Below, one piece after another: positions 22,918 to 33,711 of a stretch of 64,000 nucleotides of DNA. Positions within the stretch are counted from its first letter, which is position 1. Each line of letters begins with the position of its first letter. Origin of the DNA: Lichina pygmaea (lineage: Eukaryota > Ascomycota > Lichinomycetes > Lichinales > Lichinaceae); assembly GCA_963422465.1 (NCBI GenBank), contig OY730169.1, positions 3,348,001-3,412,000 of the forward strand. Direction: 5' to 3'. The translations under genes were made by a program, and so were the position numbers. The notes beneath the pieces were generated by a model, which saw only the letters and a program-made list of their open reading frames with translations, had not been told where the DNA came from and ran no database searches.

Positions 22918-24044
22918 ACTCTCTCCTCAATCAGCCGGTACCAGACGGTGGCAGAGGCGGCGGTAGTTTGCCAACGGCCGGCTCATCGCGAACCGGACGA
23001 CGGCGAGAGCGAGAGAGCGAGAGTGAGAGCGAAAGCGAAAGCGAAAGCAAGATCCGCGTAGGTGCTCTAGTCAAGAGAAAGAAGAGAGGGAGAGAAAACC
23101 TTGACGGAAACTAATGCGGCAGCATCGTGACGGAGCTGCAGAGAAAACGTCAGAGGTTGCAAGGGCCTCTCGATTGCCACCGCCACAAAAAGGATTCGCA
23201 GATGGATCCCTCGGAGAAGCCTCAGACCATTTCCGTCGAGCTTCCAATCGAGGCAGGTCGATCACCCGCCGGCATCCTCTTTTGCTTCTGCTTCTGCTCC
23301 TTCTGCGTATCCTCTTTCCTCGGAGCCTCTTCGGCGACGGGTGCCTCCTGCGGGGTTCAACGAAGGCCAGATATCAATAGCTCGAGCGCGGGAAGGCTCG
23401 AGTGAGGATCGATCTGTGCGCAGACCACGCCCGCCGAAGCCCCGAAGGTACCGTGGGCCGAGGGTGCCGCAGCGTCCAGGGAAGGTACAGTAGCTCGCCT
23501 TGACTTGGGTACGACGGAGAGCAGCAGCCGCGGTTCGCCATGCTCGTAGAACCCTCTCCGGCCGGCTTGTGATTGAGCTGGCTGGCCAAGCCCGACGGCG
23601 TGCTGGCCTCAACGACAGCAGATCTTCGTCACGGGCGAAGACCGGCAAGTCCCCAGTCCGGGTCTGCAGCAGCCATGCATTGGCGAACGAGAGAGACAGA
23701 GGACGCCGTCGCCTCGACCTCGAGGCTGCTCGTAGGCTGTAAAGTACATACGTACATACTGTGGGTACAGTACCTATCGTACATACCGAACCGTACCCGT
23801 CTAGCTTTGGAGAGCTGTGCAGCGGCCACGTAGGATTGGACGAGTTGCGAAGAGGCGGCGTCGACGGAGTCGGCCGCGGCGGCCGGATGCCGCCAAGTTT
23901 TGTCTCTTTTCATCATTTTTCCAATTTGCATTTTCAGATGGCCCTTTCGCTGCTGGTGATGGTGCTGATGGTTCTGATGCTGCTGGTGCTGCTGGTGCTG
24001 CTGGTGCTGCTGGTGCTGTGGCGGCTTGCACCGGCCCAGTATGT

Positions 24045-24109
24045 ACGTGCTTCCGTACATACGTACTTCCGTACATACGTACTTCCGTACATACGTACTT
24101 CCGTACATG
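24045..24109. repeat. Tandem 16-bp repeat ACGTACTTCCGTACAT
   Basis: About four copies of ACGTACTTCCGTACAT, with each unit containing the GTAC palindrome twice. The preceding 23950-24017 stretch is a CTGGTG-type triplet repeat. Confidence 0.8.
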
Positions 24110-25562
24110 CGGCTCTTTCTCGCTTCGGGTCGCTTGGACCACGACTGGTTGCGAACAAAGCATCGGATGCAATGATGAGTTGGCAAGCTGCGGCCTTACG
24201 ACCGACCCCTTGTCCCCATTGGATTTTTGCCTGTTCTCGCCCATCCGCAACGATCGGCCCCCCTCCCCCTCGCCTGTGGAGCTCCCCGCTCTTCCGTGTC
24301 CTGGTTCCACATGGGGGCGACGGTACGTACGCACTGTACGTACCGGGAGACGGCTAGACCGGAAGCGACAAGGAGGGCTGACTCCGAGGACGATGCGAGC
24401 AGGAAGCGACGGAGCTTGCTTTTCGTCGTTTTTTTTCCTCTCGTCATTGAGCCTCATCTTCTGCAGATGTCGCGCCGCCGCAATCTGCCCTGTTGAGCTC
24501 GTCAGCCGCCCGTGGTATTGTACCGTACGGTGGAGCATTTGAATCGGATGTGCAAGCCAAAAGTATGCTCACCGGCCCCCCGAGTTGCGGTGATGGGCTT
24601 CACGTGAAGATCTCCACCTCTGCCACAAGCTCGAGCCAAGACGGCCACCGTTCATACGCACCGAAGTATAGAGCGCCTCGTGTTAGCTCCGAGATGGAAC
24701 AAGAGCCGGACACGAATCTCAACGGCCGATGCAGGAGCTGCTGCAGAGTCTGCATTCGCGGCAAGGCCAGCTGGCTGCATGCATACCATATGGACGAATG
24801 CTGCTACTGCTCCTCGAAGCCAGGGTGCCACTGGGCGCATTTCATCCGCCCGTGCCAGCGCTTTGAGAGTGCTCGCGGAACACTGCTTGCTCCGGGAGAG
24901 ATTTGCTCGGCTCGTCGCAGCCGTCGACTGGGACGTAGTACGAAGGCCACAGCTTGATCCATGGTCGATTGAAGCCCGCGGAGTCCCCAAGGCGTGAATT
25001 GTTCCACGGCAAATCGTCTTTGGAACTCCGTATTGTAATACATGTAATACATACGTACTGTACGCACCGAAGTACGACAGAAGCCAGATCCATGTTGTTT
25101 CTGATCCGTCCGGCCATGTCAAACCGAGCGAAACGAAACAAAGACCGCGGCCGACGATGCTGGGATCCGCCATCGTTCGTTGTCAGAATGCAGGTTTCAT
25201 TTTGGATCGTTGATCTGCGGGGCTGGATATCAGTCCCCTCGAATGCTCGGAGATTTTCCCCTGACGTTACACTCAGCGAGCCCCGCAATGCCGTTCTCTA
25301 GCACTTCCGTACTGTACGTACGTGCCTACGTAGATTGAGGATCCCCAAGTCCCGTATTGTGTGACGTACTTTCCTACCGTACGTACGTACAGTACGTACG
25401 TACGTCTGAAGTGCTGCGTAGGAACCAGGCCGGTGAGCGAATTCGGATGCTGGTGCCGTGCTACGCCAAGCAACACCCTCAACGTGGCTTCGACGCATCC
25501 CTGACCTGCCGTGCCACTCCGATACCTGGTGTTGCAGTGTCGACGATCACTTTTTGCCACCG

Positions 25563-27483
25563 TCAGCGCAGGACGTGCGGGTCACCCTCCTCGCCTGACG
25601 CACCCGAGCCCCATTTTGGTCGAGACGACGTTGCGGCCGTGGACGTGTCGACGCTTGGTTGTGCCTCGAAATGTGATCTCGTTCGCTCGGCCACGCCCCA
25701 AGGGAGCACGAAGATGGGATGCATCAAGGCCACCCGATCCTCCTCGGGGCCGAATGTCAAGGCATCTGCGTCGGACTCGGCGTCCTCGGGCGACGACGGC
25801 GACCCGGCCCACCAGAACGCAGGGCTCGAGCGCGTCTCGAGCCCGGCCGCAACGGGTTGCTCGATCCAGTAGCGGTGCTGGGCGGAGCTCAGCCCGGCCA
25901 GGGTGTAGCACGTGTGATATGCATCCGGACGCCTGGCCACAGGTTCGTCAACGTAAGAGCAACACCGAGAACGACACTAGCGAACGACGCCCTACACGCG
26001 AGAGGGGGTGGTTTGGGGGGGGGGGGGGGGGGGGGGGGGTCACGCTTACTTGCCCGGCTTGTCGCGGAGGCCACCCCGGTGGTCTTGGCAGCAGCATAGG
26101 ATGTATCGGATCAGACCCTCGCGGCTGTAGAGGTCCACGGGCGCCCTCGAAGGCGAGCGCTTGAGAGCGGCCTCGATCAGCGGCCAACAGCCGCCAACCC
26201 AATGGCTGTAGCATCCGTCGACGAGCTTGTTGGTACGACCGGAGAAGCCACCTTCTGGGCCGTTCTGGCGCGCCGAGAGCCATGAGATCAAGCGCGGGAC
26301 GTTTAACGAGCTGCGCACGGTCGTCTCACATCAGCCCCTGCGACGACGCGACAGTAGGAGTCTTACCGGGGCAGCATGTCACGTGGGTGGCCCATCATCG
26401 ACAGACAGGCCAAGGCACAAAATGCATAAGCACCGTGGGCCTCGGCGTCGGGCGAACCGGAGACACCTCCGTCGAAGGTCTGGCCTGCACAGAGCGTCAG
26501 TCGAGCCACGTTCTACATCGGCGGATCATCAACGCACAACGCGAGAGATACTCGGCCAAGCCGGTCGCGAAGGTGTCCCCGTCGTGCCTCCTGGCCGGAG
26601 CGCCGGAGGGTAGCTCCAGAGGCAGACGGAGGAGGTCGATCATGACCATGGCGCAATACGCTCCCCTGGGCTCGTCAGCGTCGGCATTCACAACCTCGGA
26701 CGTGGCCCGCTCGCGCCGCGGACCGTACCGAACGTCCTCCTCGCCACCGACGGTCAAGGTGAAGCCGCCATCGGGCTGCTTCAACTGACCCAGCCATCTC
26801 CACCTGCGGCGGATCGAACCGGGGTCAGCCGGTCACGCGCACCGAAGCCGCGTCAGCATCAACGACATCTCGACTTACAAGCCCGGACGGTCCACGAGGC
26901 CGAGAGCGGCTTCACCTCCTACCATGGCCAAGCTCAAGACGACCGCGTACGAGGTGGCGCAATGGGACAGATGACCGTGACCGCCGCCAAAGCCCCCATC
27001 GGCGTTCTGCATCGGAGTTAGGGTCGACAGCAGCCTACTCGGAGAGGGGATCTGTCAGAAGGTCCGGCCGTCGGGTTGCAGATCAAAGCCTCGGAGAGTT
27101 GGGGGGCCGATGCTGGGGCACATGTCTTACCGTGCACGGTAGGACGAGACATCCTGCCCCAGGAGCTGCAGACCGGTGAGGGTCCAGTAGAAGAGCCAGG
27201 GCCGACTTGCATCGACGGCGACGAAAGCGGACGGTAGGGTCCCGAGGGCGCCCTCGAGGAAGGCGACATGCCTTTGGCGCTCCAACCTTGGCAACTCACG
27301 TGCATATACCGTGCCCTCGGCTTGTCCTGCGAGCTCGAGCTCGGCGCCCTCGACCGAGACCGAGAGCAGCGGAAGGCATAGATCGAAGGTTTCGTCTTGG
27401 GCCTCGGATGTCTCTGTCTCCAACGCGTCGCGGATCGGGATGTATGGAAGCGTGTCCGGGTCTCGAACTCCTGTCGGCGCCAT
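25563..27483 (-). CDS. RAM1: Protein farnesyltransferase beta subunit
   Basis: Seven exons in transcript order: 27483-27131, 27034-26879, 26803-26729, 26665-26538, 26484-26367, 26310-26050 and 25932-25563 (486 residues). The frame is preserved at all six GT/AG junctions. Prenyltransferase repeats are recognisable: SRPWLFYWTLTGLQLLG, MQNADGGFGGGHGHLSH, LKQPDGGFTLTVGGEEDVRG, RCQTFDGGVSGSPDAEAHGA, GFSGRTNKLVDGCYSHWVGG and RPDAYHTCYTLAGLSSAQHR. The zinc ligands of the family are present (Asp and Cys of LVDGCY, His of YHTCY). With an alpha subunit it farnesylates CaaX proteins such as Ras and a-type pheromone. The 63-bp intron 26666-26728 is open in frame. Intron 25933-26049 carries a 25-G run (coding strand C). 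An upstream in-frame ATG at 27690 would add 69 Arg-rich residues; I prefer 27483 because family proteins begin near there. Confidence 0.92.
26015..26039. repeat. Poly-G tract (25 G) inside an intron
   Basis: Uninterrupted G run on the plus strand, thus a C run in the last intron of the farnesyltransferase pre-mRNA, about 10 bases after the 5' splice site. Confidence 0.9.
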
Positions 27484-27983
27484 GTCGGATCCTCTATCCC
27501 TCCGCCTGTGATCCGACCTCGCCTCGGGCGACGGTTCGAGGACTTCAAAGTGCCGAACGGCGTCGTCGGACCGTCTCTTCTGCGGCCCCAACCGTCGACG
27601 ACAACTTTCCCGGCTCGAGGACGAATGTCTATGACGGCTCCTCTGGAAACGCACCTTTGGAACACCAAACCTGGTTGTGATAGGTTTCATCGCAGGATGA
27701 AGCGGAATGTTGAGCTATATCACAATGGCGGCTCTATCGTCCAGAAATGACGCTTACTATTGTTCTGCTGCATTCTTTGTCGTCGGCTTACCGTAAACAT
27801 CGAGTTTACAGCGGAGCAACGCCAGTCACAACGACGTGGAAACCACCAAGAGAGTGATTTCACGCGGCAGATCTTGCGGTCTCAACCCAACTACGACCCA
27901 AGAAAGAAAAAGCTTCGCGAGGAAGAAGACATTGACCATCTTCGTTCACAATGGGGAAACGCGCGTAAACAGATGGACCCGGT

Positions 27984-28031
27984 AGCAGTGCTAGAGAGCA
28001 GTGCTAGAGAGCAGTGCTAGAGAGCAGTGCT
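27984..28031. repeat. 13-bp tandem repeat AGCAGTGCTAGAG
   Basis: About 3.7 perfect head-to-tail copies. Confidence 0.85.
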
Positions 28032-29730
28032 GACGACCATTGTCTTGGTGGCGTAGACCTAGCACTGGGGTATCACCGCCCGAGACGTGAGATGAAGCAT
28101 ACGATGTCAGGTTTCCTGCAACGTCGTCGGAACGAACCGTCAACTTTACCATGGGTTCGAGACGTTCTCACCGAGGGGTGCTGACTAACACCAGCTCTCA
28201 CGACACGTGACGTGAAGCTCCACCCTTACGTAATATATCTGTCAGCTTGGATGCTGGTGGTGCTTTACCCCTGAGGACGCGGGCACGGCAAGCATAGGCC
28301 ATCGCTGTGTGTGTGACACGATGAGACCCGATCACTGTACGTGTGTACGTAAGACTGCGTACGAGATGATGATACTACACCACCAATCTCTGAGGTGCAG
28401 CTTGAACTGTGGAGGGGCCGTCGGAGCTCGAATCGACCGTGACAGCAAGGGCAAATGAGTGTAGTACGAGGCCTGAGTACGTAACGTAATCTTCTCAGTT
28501 TTGCGCGCGATGGCCGTTTCGGGCCGATGTTTCAAAAGTTCCATGCAGCTCTCCGTCCTTCCACCGTCAGCACGGACGTACGACCGACGTACGTATCGTA
28601 CGGCAACAGTGGCTCTATCAGCCATCTGCACGGCGCCCTGCATGACATGACGCTCATGCCGATCAGCGGCAGCCTCGACAACCTCGAAAGCGAGAAAAGA
28701 GAGACGGTGGTGGTGGAAGGAACGCCACCGACCTTCAGATGTCTTGAGAGTGGAACCAAGGGAGTCTGCTCACGGGCCGGTCTCGCGACTTTCGGGGCGT
28801 GGGGGGGTTCTCCTTACCTAATCACGTTCACCTCACGTCGCTTCGCGTGCAACACCTCGTTCGGAAGCATGTCCTTGGCCGAGACGCAACGACAATGTCG
28901 TGCAACCAGGGCCGTGCCGGGTGGGTCGCTGTTGCGCGTGGGGGGGTTATGAGCGACAGTCACGTGTCGACGATACCTGAGTCTACGCCGGCGGCCACGG
29001 CAGTTGGGTCGAGGGATCGGTAGCGGCTCTGAAGTCGTAGCTGCGTCTCTCGCCTGTCGATATCCCCGCCTGGCTGCCTGGCTGCCTGGGCCTCGCCGCC
29101 GCTCTTCCCGCTCGGGCTTCTTGCGGTCCTGACGGCTGTCTGACCGCCTTTTTGGCCGGTGCATTCCAAAACGAGCCCTCTCAGCCGAAAACAAGCTTAA
29201 GGGAGAGCAACGGTTGCCGTGCTGTACGTATTACCTTCGTAGGAGGGAACGGTTTCCGACGCATCTCATCGTACTCGTACTGATCCAGCCTCGAATCTTT
29301 CGACGGATATCTTTCGGCGCCCTCAAAGTCTAGCTGTGGGCCTTACGTACGTCCATACGTACGGTGCCTTACGTCCGTATCTACAGTCCGTCGCCTCGGT
29401 CCGTACGAGCAGTTACGTAGTATGTACGGAGGTGGTGGAGAACTCAGGACAGTCGTCCGCCCAGCCTCCAACATGGGCCTTGAAGCAGCGCTTGAGATAT
29501 TTAAGGTGGGGCTTGTTTCCAGCCACGTGTGTCATGTGACCTTGTGGCTAGCGGTCACGAGTGATTGTAGACGACCTCGCTGACTCATCCGGGCCAGCCC
29601 CCCACGCGCCGCTCGCGCTCGCGCTCGCGCCAGCCTCAGCCCAGCGTTAGAACCCGGTAGGGTATGGCGTGGTGTCCGGGTACCGCTACGGCATACCATT
29701 ACGACCGGTTGAGCCACATTCGAAGTACTG

Positions 29731-29944
29731 TACGTGAGAAGGAAATAACATGAAAAGGTTACTTTGCCGAGCTGCGTGTCCCACACCACAAGGCTCTTAG
29801 GACTTTTGACCATAGAACGCTTTTGCCTATGTACAACGTGGATCGTGGGCAGTCTTCTGTATCTAGTAAGACCGACATGACATGATACATGCAGCTCAAC
29901 AAAGTAACCTTTTCACGTCATTTCTTCCTCTTGAGTGTACGTAC
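29731..29944. mobile_element. Probable miniature inverted-repeat element, MITE4
   Basis: Arms at 29737-29774 and 29891-29933 are inverted repeats sharing TGAAAAGGTTACTTTG followed by GAGCTGC, with a few mismatches outwards (AGGAAATAACA versus AGGAAGAAATGACG). Both outer flanks are TACGT-type sequence. The 214-bp unit has no coding capacity. No target duplication could be fixed because the flanks are low-complexity GTAC repeats. Confidence 0.5.
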
Positions 29945-30478
29945 CGCCGGCGACGTGGGCAGTCGCCGTACGGTATCGCTGTCGGCGTGGCTATGCTTCC
30001 CTGTAGCTTAGGTGCCTCCTCTGCCGTACCGCCACTGTACTCGGGGCCCTCAGATCCTGACAGCGACCTCACACCGCAACTTCGTCCGCTGCTCTTCTTC
30101 TCCTAGCTCCCATCTCCACCTTCCTCCCCCTCCTCCTCCTCCTCCTCTTCCTTCCTCTCTTCTTCTCCTCCTTCGCCTTCGCCCTTCCAATATTACAGTT
30201 TCGTTGGCGCTCGCTGGGCCCGGCGCTTTTCGCTGCGACACGAGAAGCTCGAGTGCTTCCCGCCGAGGAGCTCTCGCGAAAGCCGCCATGATCGTCTGAC
30301 GACGATTTAGCTGGTCAGCAAACGGCCTCGACGTCGAGACTTTCCGCTCGTCGTGATACCCCCCCCTTCACCGTATCGATTCGCTCTCATCAGCCACTGT
30401 CCCCGCTCGTTTTCCGACGGTCCGCTCCGCTCCTCGACAACACACCCCCCCCTCTCGGCTCAGTGGCCAGTGGCAACC

Positions 30479-31607
30479 ATGGCCGGCTACGGCTTGTGCG
30501 GAGACGCCTTCATCGACCTCGCCGTCGACCCCGGAACATCTCGCCGTCCCTTCCCCTCGGCCGCTTCCTGGCAGACGCCAATGTCCATGCACATGCCTCA
30601 CTCGCTCCCTTTCGCGATGGATCCTTCGATGGCGCATCTGGCCGAGCTGAGGGCCGCCGCGGCGACGGCAGCAGCGCCGATGACGACCACGTCGAGCGCC
30701 ACGTCGTGCGCGTCACCTTCGTCGGCGTCTCCCTACCAGCACGTCGTCAACGGGCCTGCGCTTCTCGCCGACTGGACCGCTCAGCAGCTGACGGCGGCCC
30801 AGTATCGCCACGATGCCCTGGCGCTTGCTCAGCATCAGCATCAGCATCAGCATCAGCATCAGCACCGGCACCAGCACCAGCAGCGTCATCAGCATCACGA
30901 TCATCACGGTCAACACCAGCATCACGCGCAACCCGTCTCGCCGACCTACGTCGCTGCCGCCGCAGGAAACGGCGGTGCCTTCGACACCGGTGCGATGGAC
31001 CTTTTCAGCGCTCCTGCGAACCACGGCCATGTCCCGCCGATGGTTGGCAACAACTTCATGGCCCTGGGCGCATCGCAACCCGGACCCGCCCAGTGGAGCA
31101 TGGACGAGGTGCAGGAATTCCATGCGGGCCTGATGGGCTTCGTCAACGGCCCGCATCCGCACGGTCTGCCGGCGACCTCGATGGCCCAACCGCTCGTGCC
31201 CCTGGGCTCGCCCACCGGCTCGCAGCTCGAGGTGCGCTCGATCGCCAGCTCCGGCAGCGACAACGGATGGTCCACCGTCGACTGGCTCGACCCCTTCCAC
31301 GAGCCCCAGCGCGCCGACGTCTTCAACCCGTCGCAGACCCTGCGCATCCGGTCCGACTCCGAGTCGTCGCACTCGGACGGCACCGGCTTCCTGCCGACCC
31401 GACTCGACAGCTTCGAGGACCTGAACCAGCCGCTCACGTCCCCTTCGTCGGACATACCCATTGACGTCCTCCCCTTAAACCTGGACCGACCACCACGGCG
31501 GCGGCAGCAGCAGCAGCACCACCACCACCAGGACCAGCTGCATCAACAACATCATCCTCATCAACAGCAACAGCAGCAGCAGCATGGACAACAGTTTGTT
31601 CGCCAGC

Positions 31608-31663
<56 letters not shown>

Positions 31664-31742
31664 CGGCAGTTGCAACAACAACAACAACAAGAACAAGAAC
31701 AGCAACAGCAGCAGCAACAACGACAGCAGCAGCAGCAGCAGC

Positions 31743-31783
<41 letters not shown>

Positions 31784-33711
31784 CGGCAGTTGCAACAACA
31801 AGAACAGCAACAGCGACAACAGCGACAACACCATCAGCAACCCGCGAGCGTCAGCCCGATGGCGACCGTTGGCCCCATCGCCATCTCGCCCAACATGTCC
31901 TCGGCCTCGTCGTCCCCGCCCTTGACCTCGCCGTCGACCGCCACCGCCTCGTCGTCGGCGTTATCGTCGTCCTCGTCGTCGTCGTCGTCCTCGGGCCCTT
32001 CGCCGTCGTCCCACCGTAGCCAGTCGCCGACGGTATCCCTCGTGCGCCGCCCCACAACCGCCACCGCCATCGCCACGACCGCCGCCGCCGCCGCCGTCGC
32101 CGCTCCGGCGACGTCCGCTCGCAAGAGCCCGACCACGAAGGCGACCAAGCCCGTCATCCGTCGCTCGTCCACCAACCCGAGCCGCAAGGACACGGAGAAG
32201 CGCGTCGGCCGTCGCCGCGGTCCGCTCCCGCCCGAGCGCCGCAAGCAGGCTCACGAGATCCGCAAGCTGCGCGCCTGCCTGCGCTGCAAGTTCCTCAAGA
32301 AGACGTGCGACAAGGGCGAGCCCTGCGCCGGCTGCCAGCCGGCGCACGCGCGCCTCTGGGTCGTGCCCTGCACGCGCATCGACATCAAGGACGTGGCCTA
32401 CTTCATGAAGGACTGGAAGGCCGACTACGAGCGCCACGTGCGGCTCGAGTACTCGGTCGGCAACATCCGCGGCTTCTCGACGGACGAGCGCACGCTCTAC
32501 ATCACGCACGGCTACGGCTTCGCCCTGCCCATCACGGCGCGCGAGGTCTTCGTGCGCGACGAGGAGTGCTTCACCGTCGACTGGGTCGAGTCGATCCACG
32601 AGTCGCCGCTCGACTTCGCCGCGCCGACGGCCCGGCTGGCCGCCGGCGCCGACGGCATCTCCAAGGACCTGCTGTCCGAGTACGTGGACCGCCACGTCGA
32701 CGGCGGCTTCGACCACTGGGTCGACGACCACTTCGAGGGCACGCCCTTCCTGACGGAGCTGCTCAAGACGGCCTGGCGCTACTACCTGCGCGAGCGCCCG
32801 CCCGTGATCCGCAAGGCGCTCAAGCTCGTGCTCGCCTACAACCTGACGCTGCACCTGACCCTCGTCGAGGGTCTCACCGAGGAGGAGCGCATCGCGGGCG
32901 AGGTCACGGACGAGACGTCCAAGTTCAAGGGCCAGACCCTCGCCCCGGTCATGATCAACTTCGAGATCAAGTGCGCCCTCGCCAAGATGTGGCGCGACCT
33001 GCAGAGGGAGGTGCTCGAGGAGCTGTCGGCGCTCTACCAGAGCGTCTACAGCGGCGAGAAGCTCAAGCACTGGCCCACCATCTTCCTGCTCGTCGTCCTG
33101 CTCCTGACCGTGTGGGAGGAGATGCAGTTCGACTGCCACTACCGCATCCCCGTGAGTCTTCTCCTCGCCCCGCCCCGCCCCGCCCCTTTCTTTTTCTTCC
33201 CTCGTCCTTGCGTCTCCACTCCCGGACCTCTTCCTTTCCCGCCGCGTGTACACGCTCGGCTGAGCCGGGCAAATCCCCGACCTCAGCAGGACCCCGCCGT
33301 GGCAGAGAAATTCTGTCAGGAGATGGAGAACGTCCCGGTCGGCGTCATCGTCGGGCTCTTCTCGGCCATCTCGCATCAGCTGCCCGCCTTCCACGAGTGG
33401 GACACGCAGAAGCATCACCAGCTGCTGCAATCGAACGAGGCCATCTGCGACGCCATGACCGAAGTGCGGGAGCACGTGGCCACTTACGGTATGTTCGATC
33501 ATCGTCCTCCCTCCCCGTCCCCCTTCTTCTCTTCCACTCCTTCTCCTCCTTCGTTCTCGGAAACGGGGAACGTCAGGCTGACCAACGCTCGCCGTCGTCG
33601 GTGACCTTAGATTCGTATCTCCGCTCGCGTGCCGACGCGACGTTCGATCGGTCCGACTTCGACTGCCTCTCCAACAAGTTCCTGTCGAAGCTCGTCATCC
33701 GAGCGAACTGA
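30479..33711 (+). CDS. PolyQ zinc-cluster transcriptional regulator
   Basis: Exons are 30479-33151, 33287-33488 and 33611-33711 (991 residues). The ATG sits in ideal fungal context (CAACCATGG). The N-terminal half is His/Gln-rich with a giant Gln tract at about residues 340-460. A Ser/Pro/Ala region follows, then a Zn2Cys6-like cluster at about 600: CLRCKFLKKTCDKGEPCAGC with a sixth Cys 12 residues later. That C5-C6 spacing is longer than in most C6 proteins. The conserved C-terminal part (ARLWVVPCTRIDIKDVAYFM, KDWKADYERH, YITHGYGFALPITAREVF) contains no classical fungal-specific transcription-factor domain. A role as nuclear DNA-binding regulator follows from the cluster; the target is unknown. 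Intron 1 (135 bp) is a multiple of three and stop-free, so its retention would insert 45 residues. Confidence 0.85.

Larger units (their letters stand above)
21421..25562. other. Long GC-rich region without convincing genes
   Basis: Many long frames overlap on both strands, but none shows a conserved domain, codon coherence or usable introns; GC content alone explains them. Notable content: GT/GC repeats at 22735-22780, a 25-C tract at 22893-22917, GAGAGCGA purine repeats at about 23000-23047, CTGGTG repeats at 23950-24017, a 16-bp tandem at 24045-24109, and TACG palindrome clusters at 23750-23795, 24318-24345, 25040-25065 and 25306-25405. The left end should hold missing 5' exons of the dsRBD-like gene. 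Confidence 0.45.
27484..30478. other. Intergenic region between RAM1 and the zinc-cluster gene
   Basis: It holds the RAM1 promoter side, a 13-bp tandem repeat (27984-28031), GTAC palindrome clusters (28330-28355, 28574-28600, 29343-29430) and a probable miniature TIR element (29731-29944). Next to 30479 is a pyrimidine-rich 5' leader (30095-30180). A 141-codon frame at 28527-28952 (+) starts with ATG but has no recognisable feature, so I leave it out. Confidence 0.45.

Noticed and set aside
24493-24957. Cys-rich plus-strand frame (CRSCCRVCIRG...)
   Set aside because: No ATG start, no signal peptide, no coherent neighbours; GC-rich chance frame.
28527-28952. 141-codon ORF starting with ATG
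   Set aside because: No domain, no intron support, and codon use like neighbouring noncoding frames.
31475-31840. Leucine-rich minus-strand ORF
   Set aside because: It is the complement of the CAA/CAG repeat of the polyQ gene; pure low-complexity shadow.
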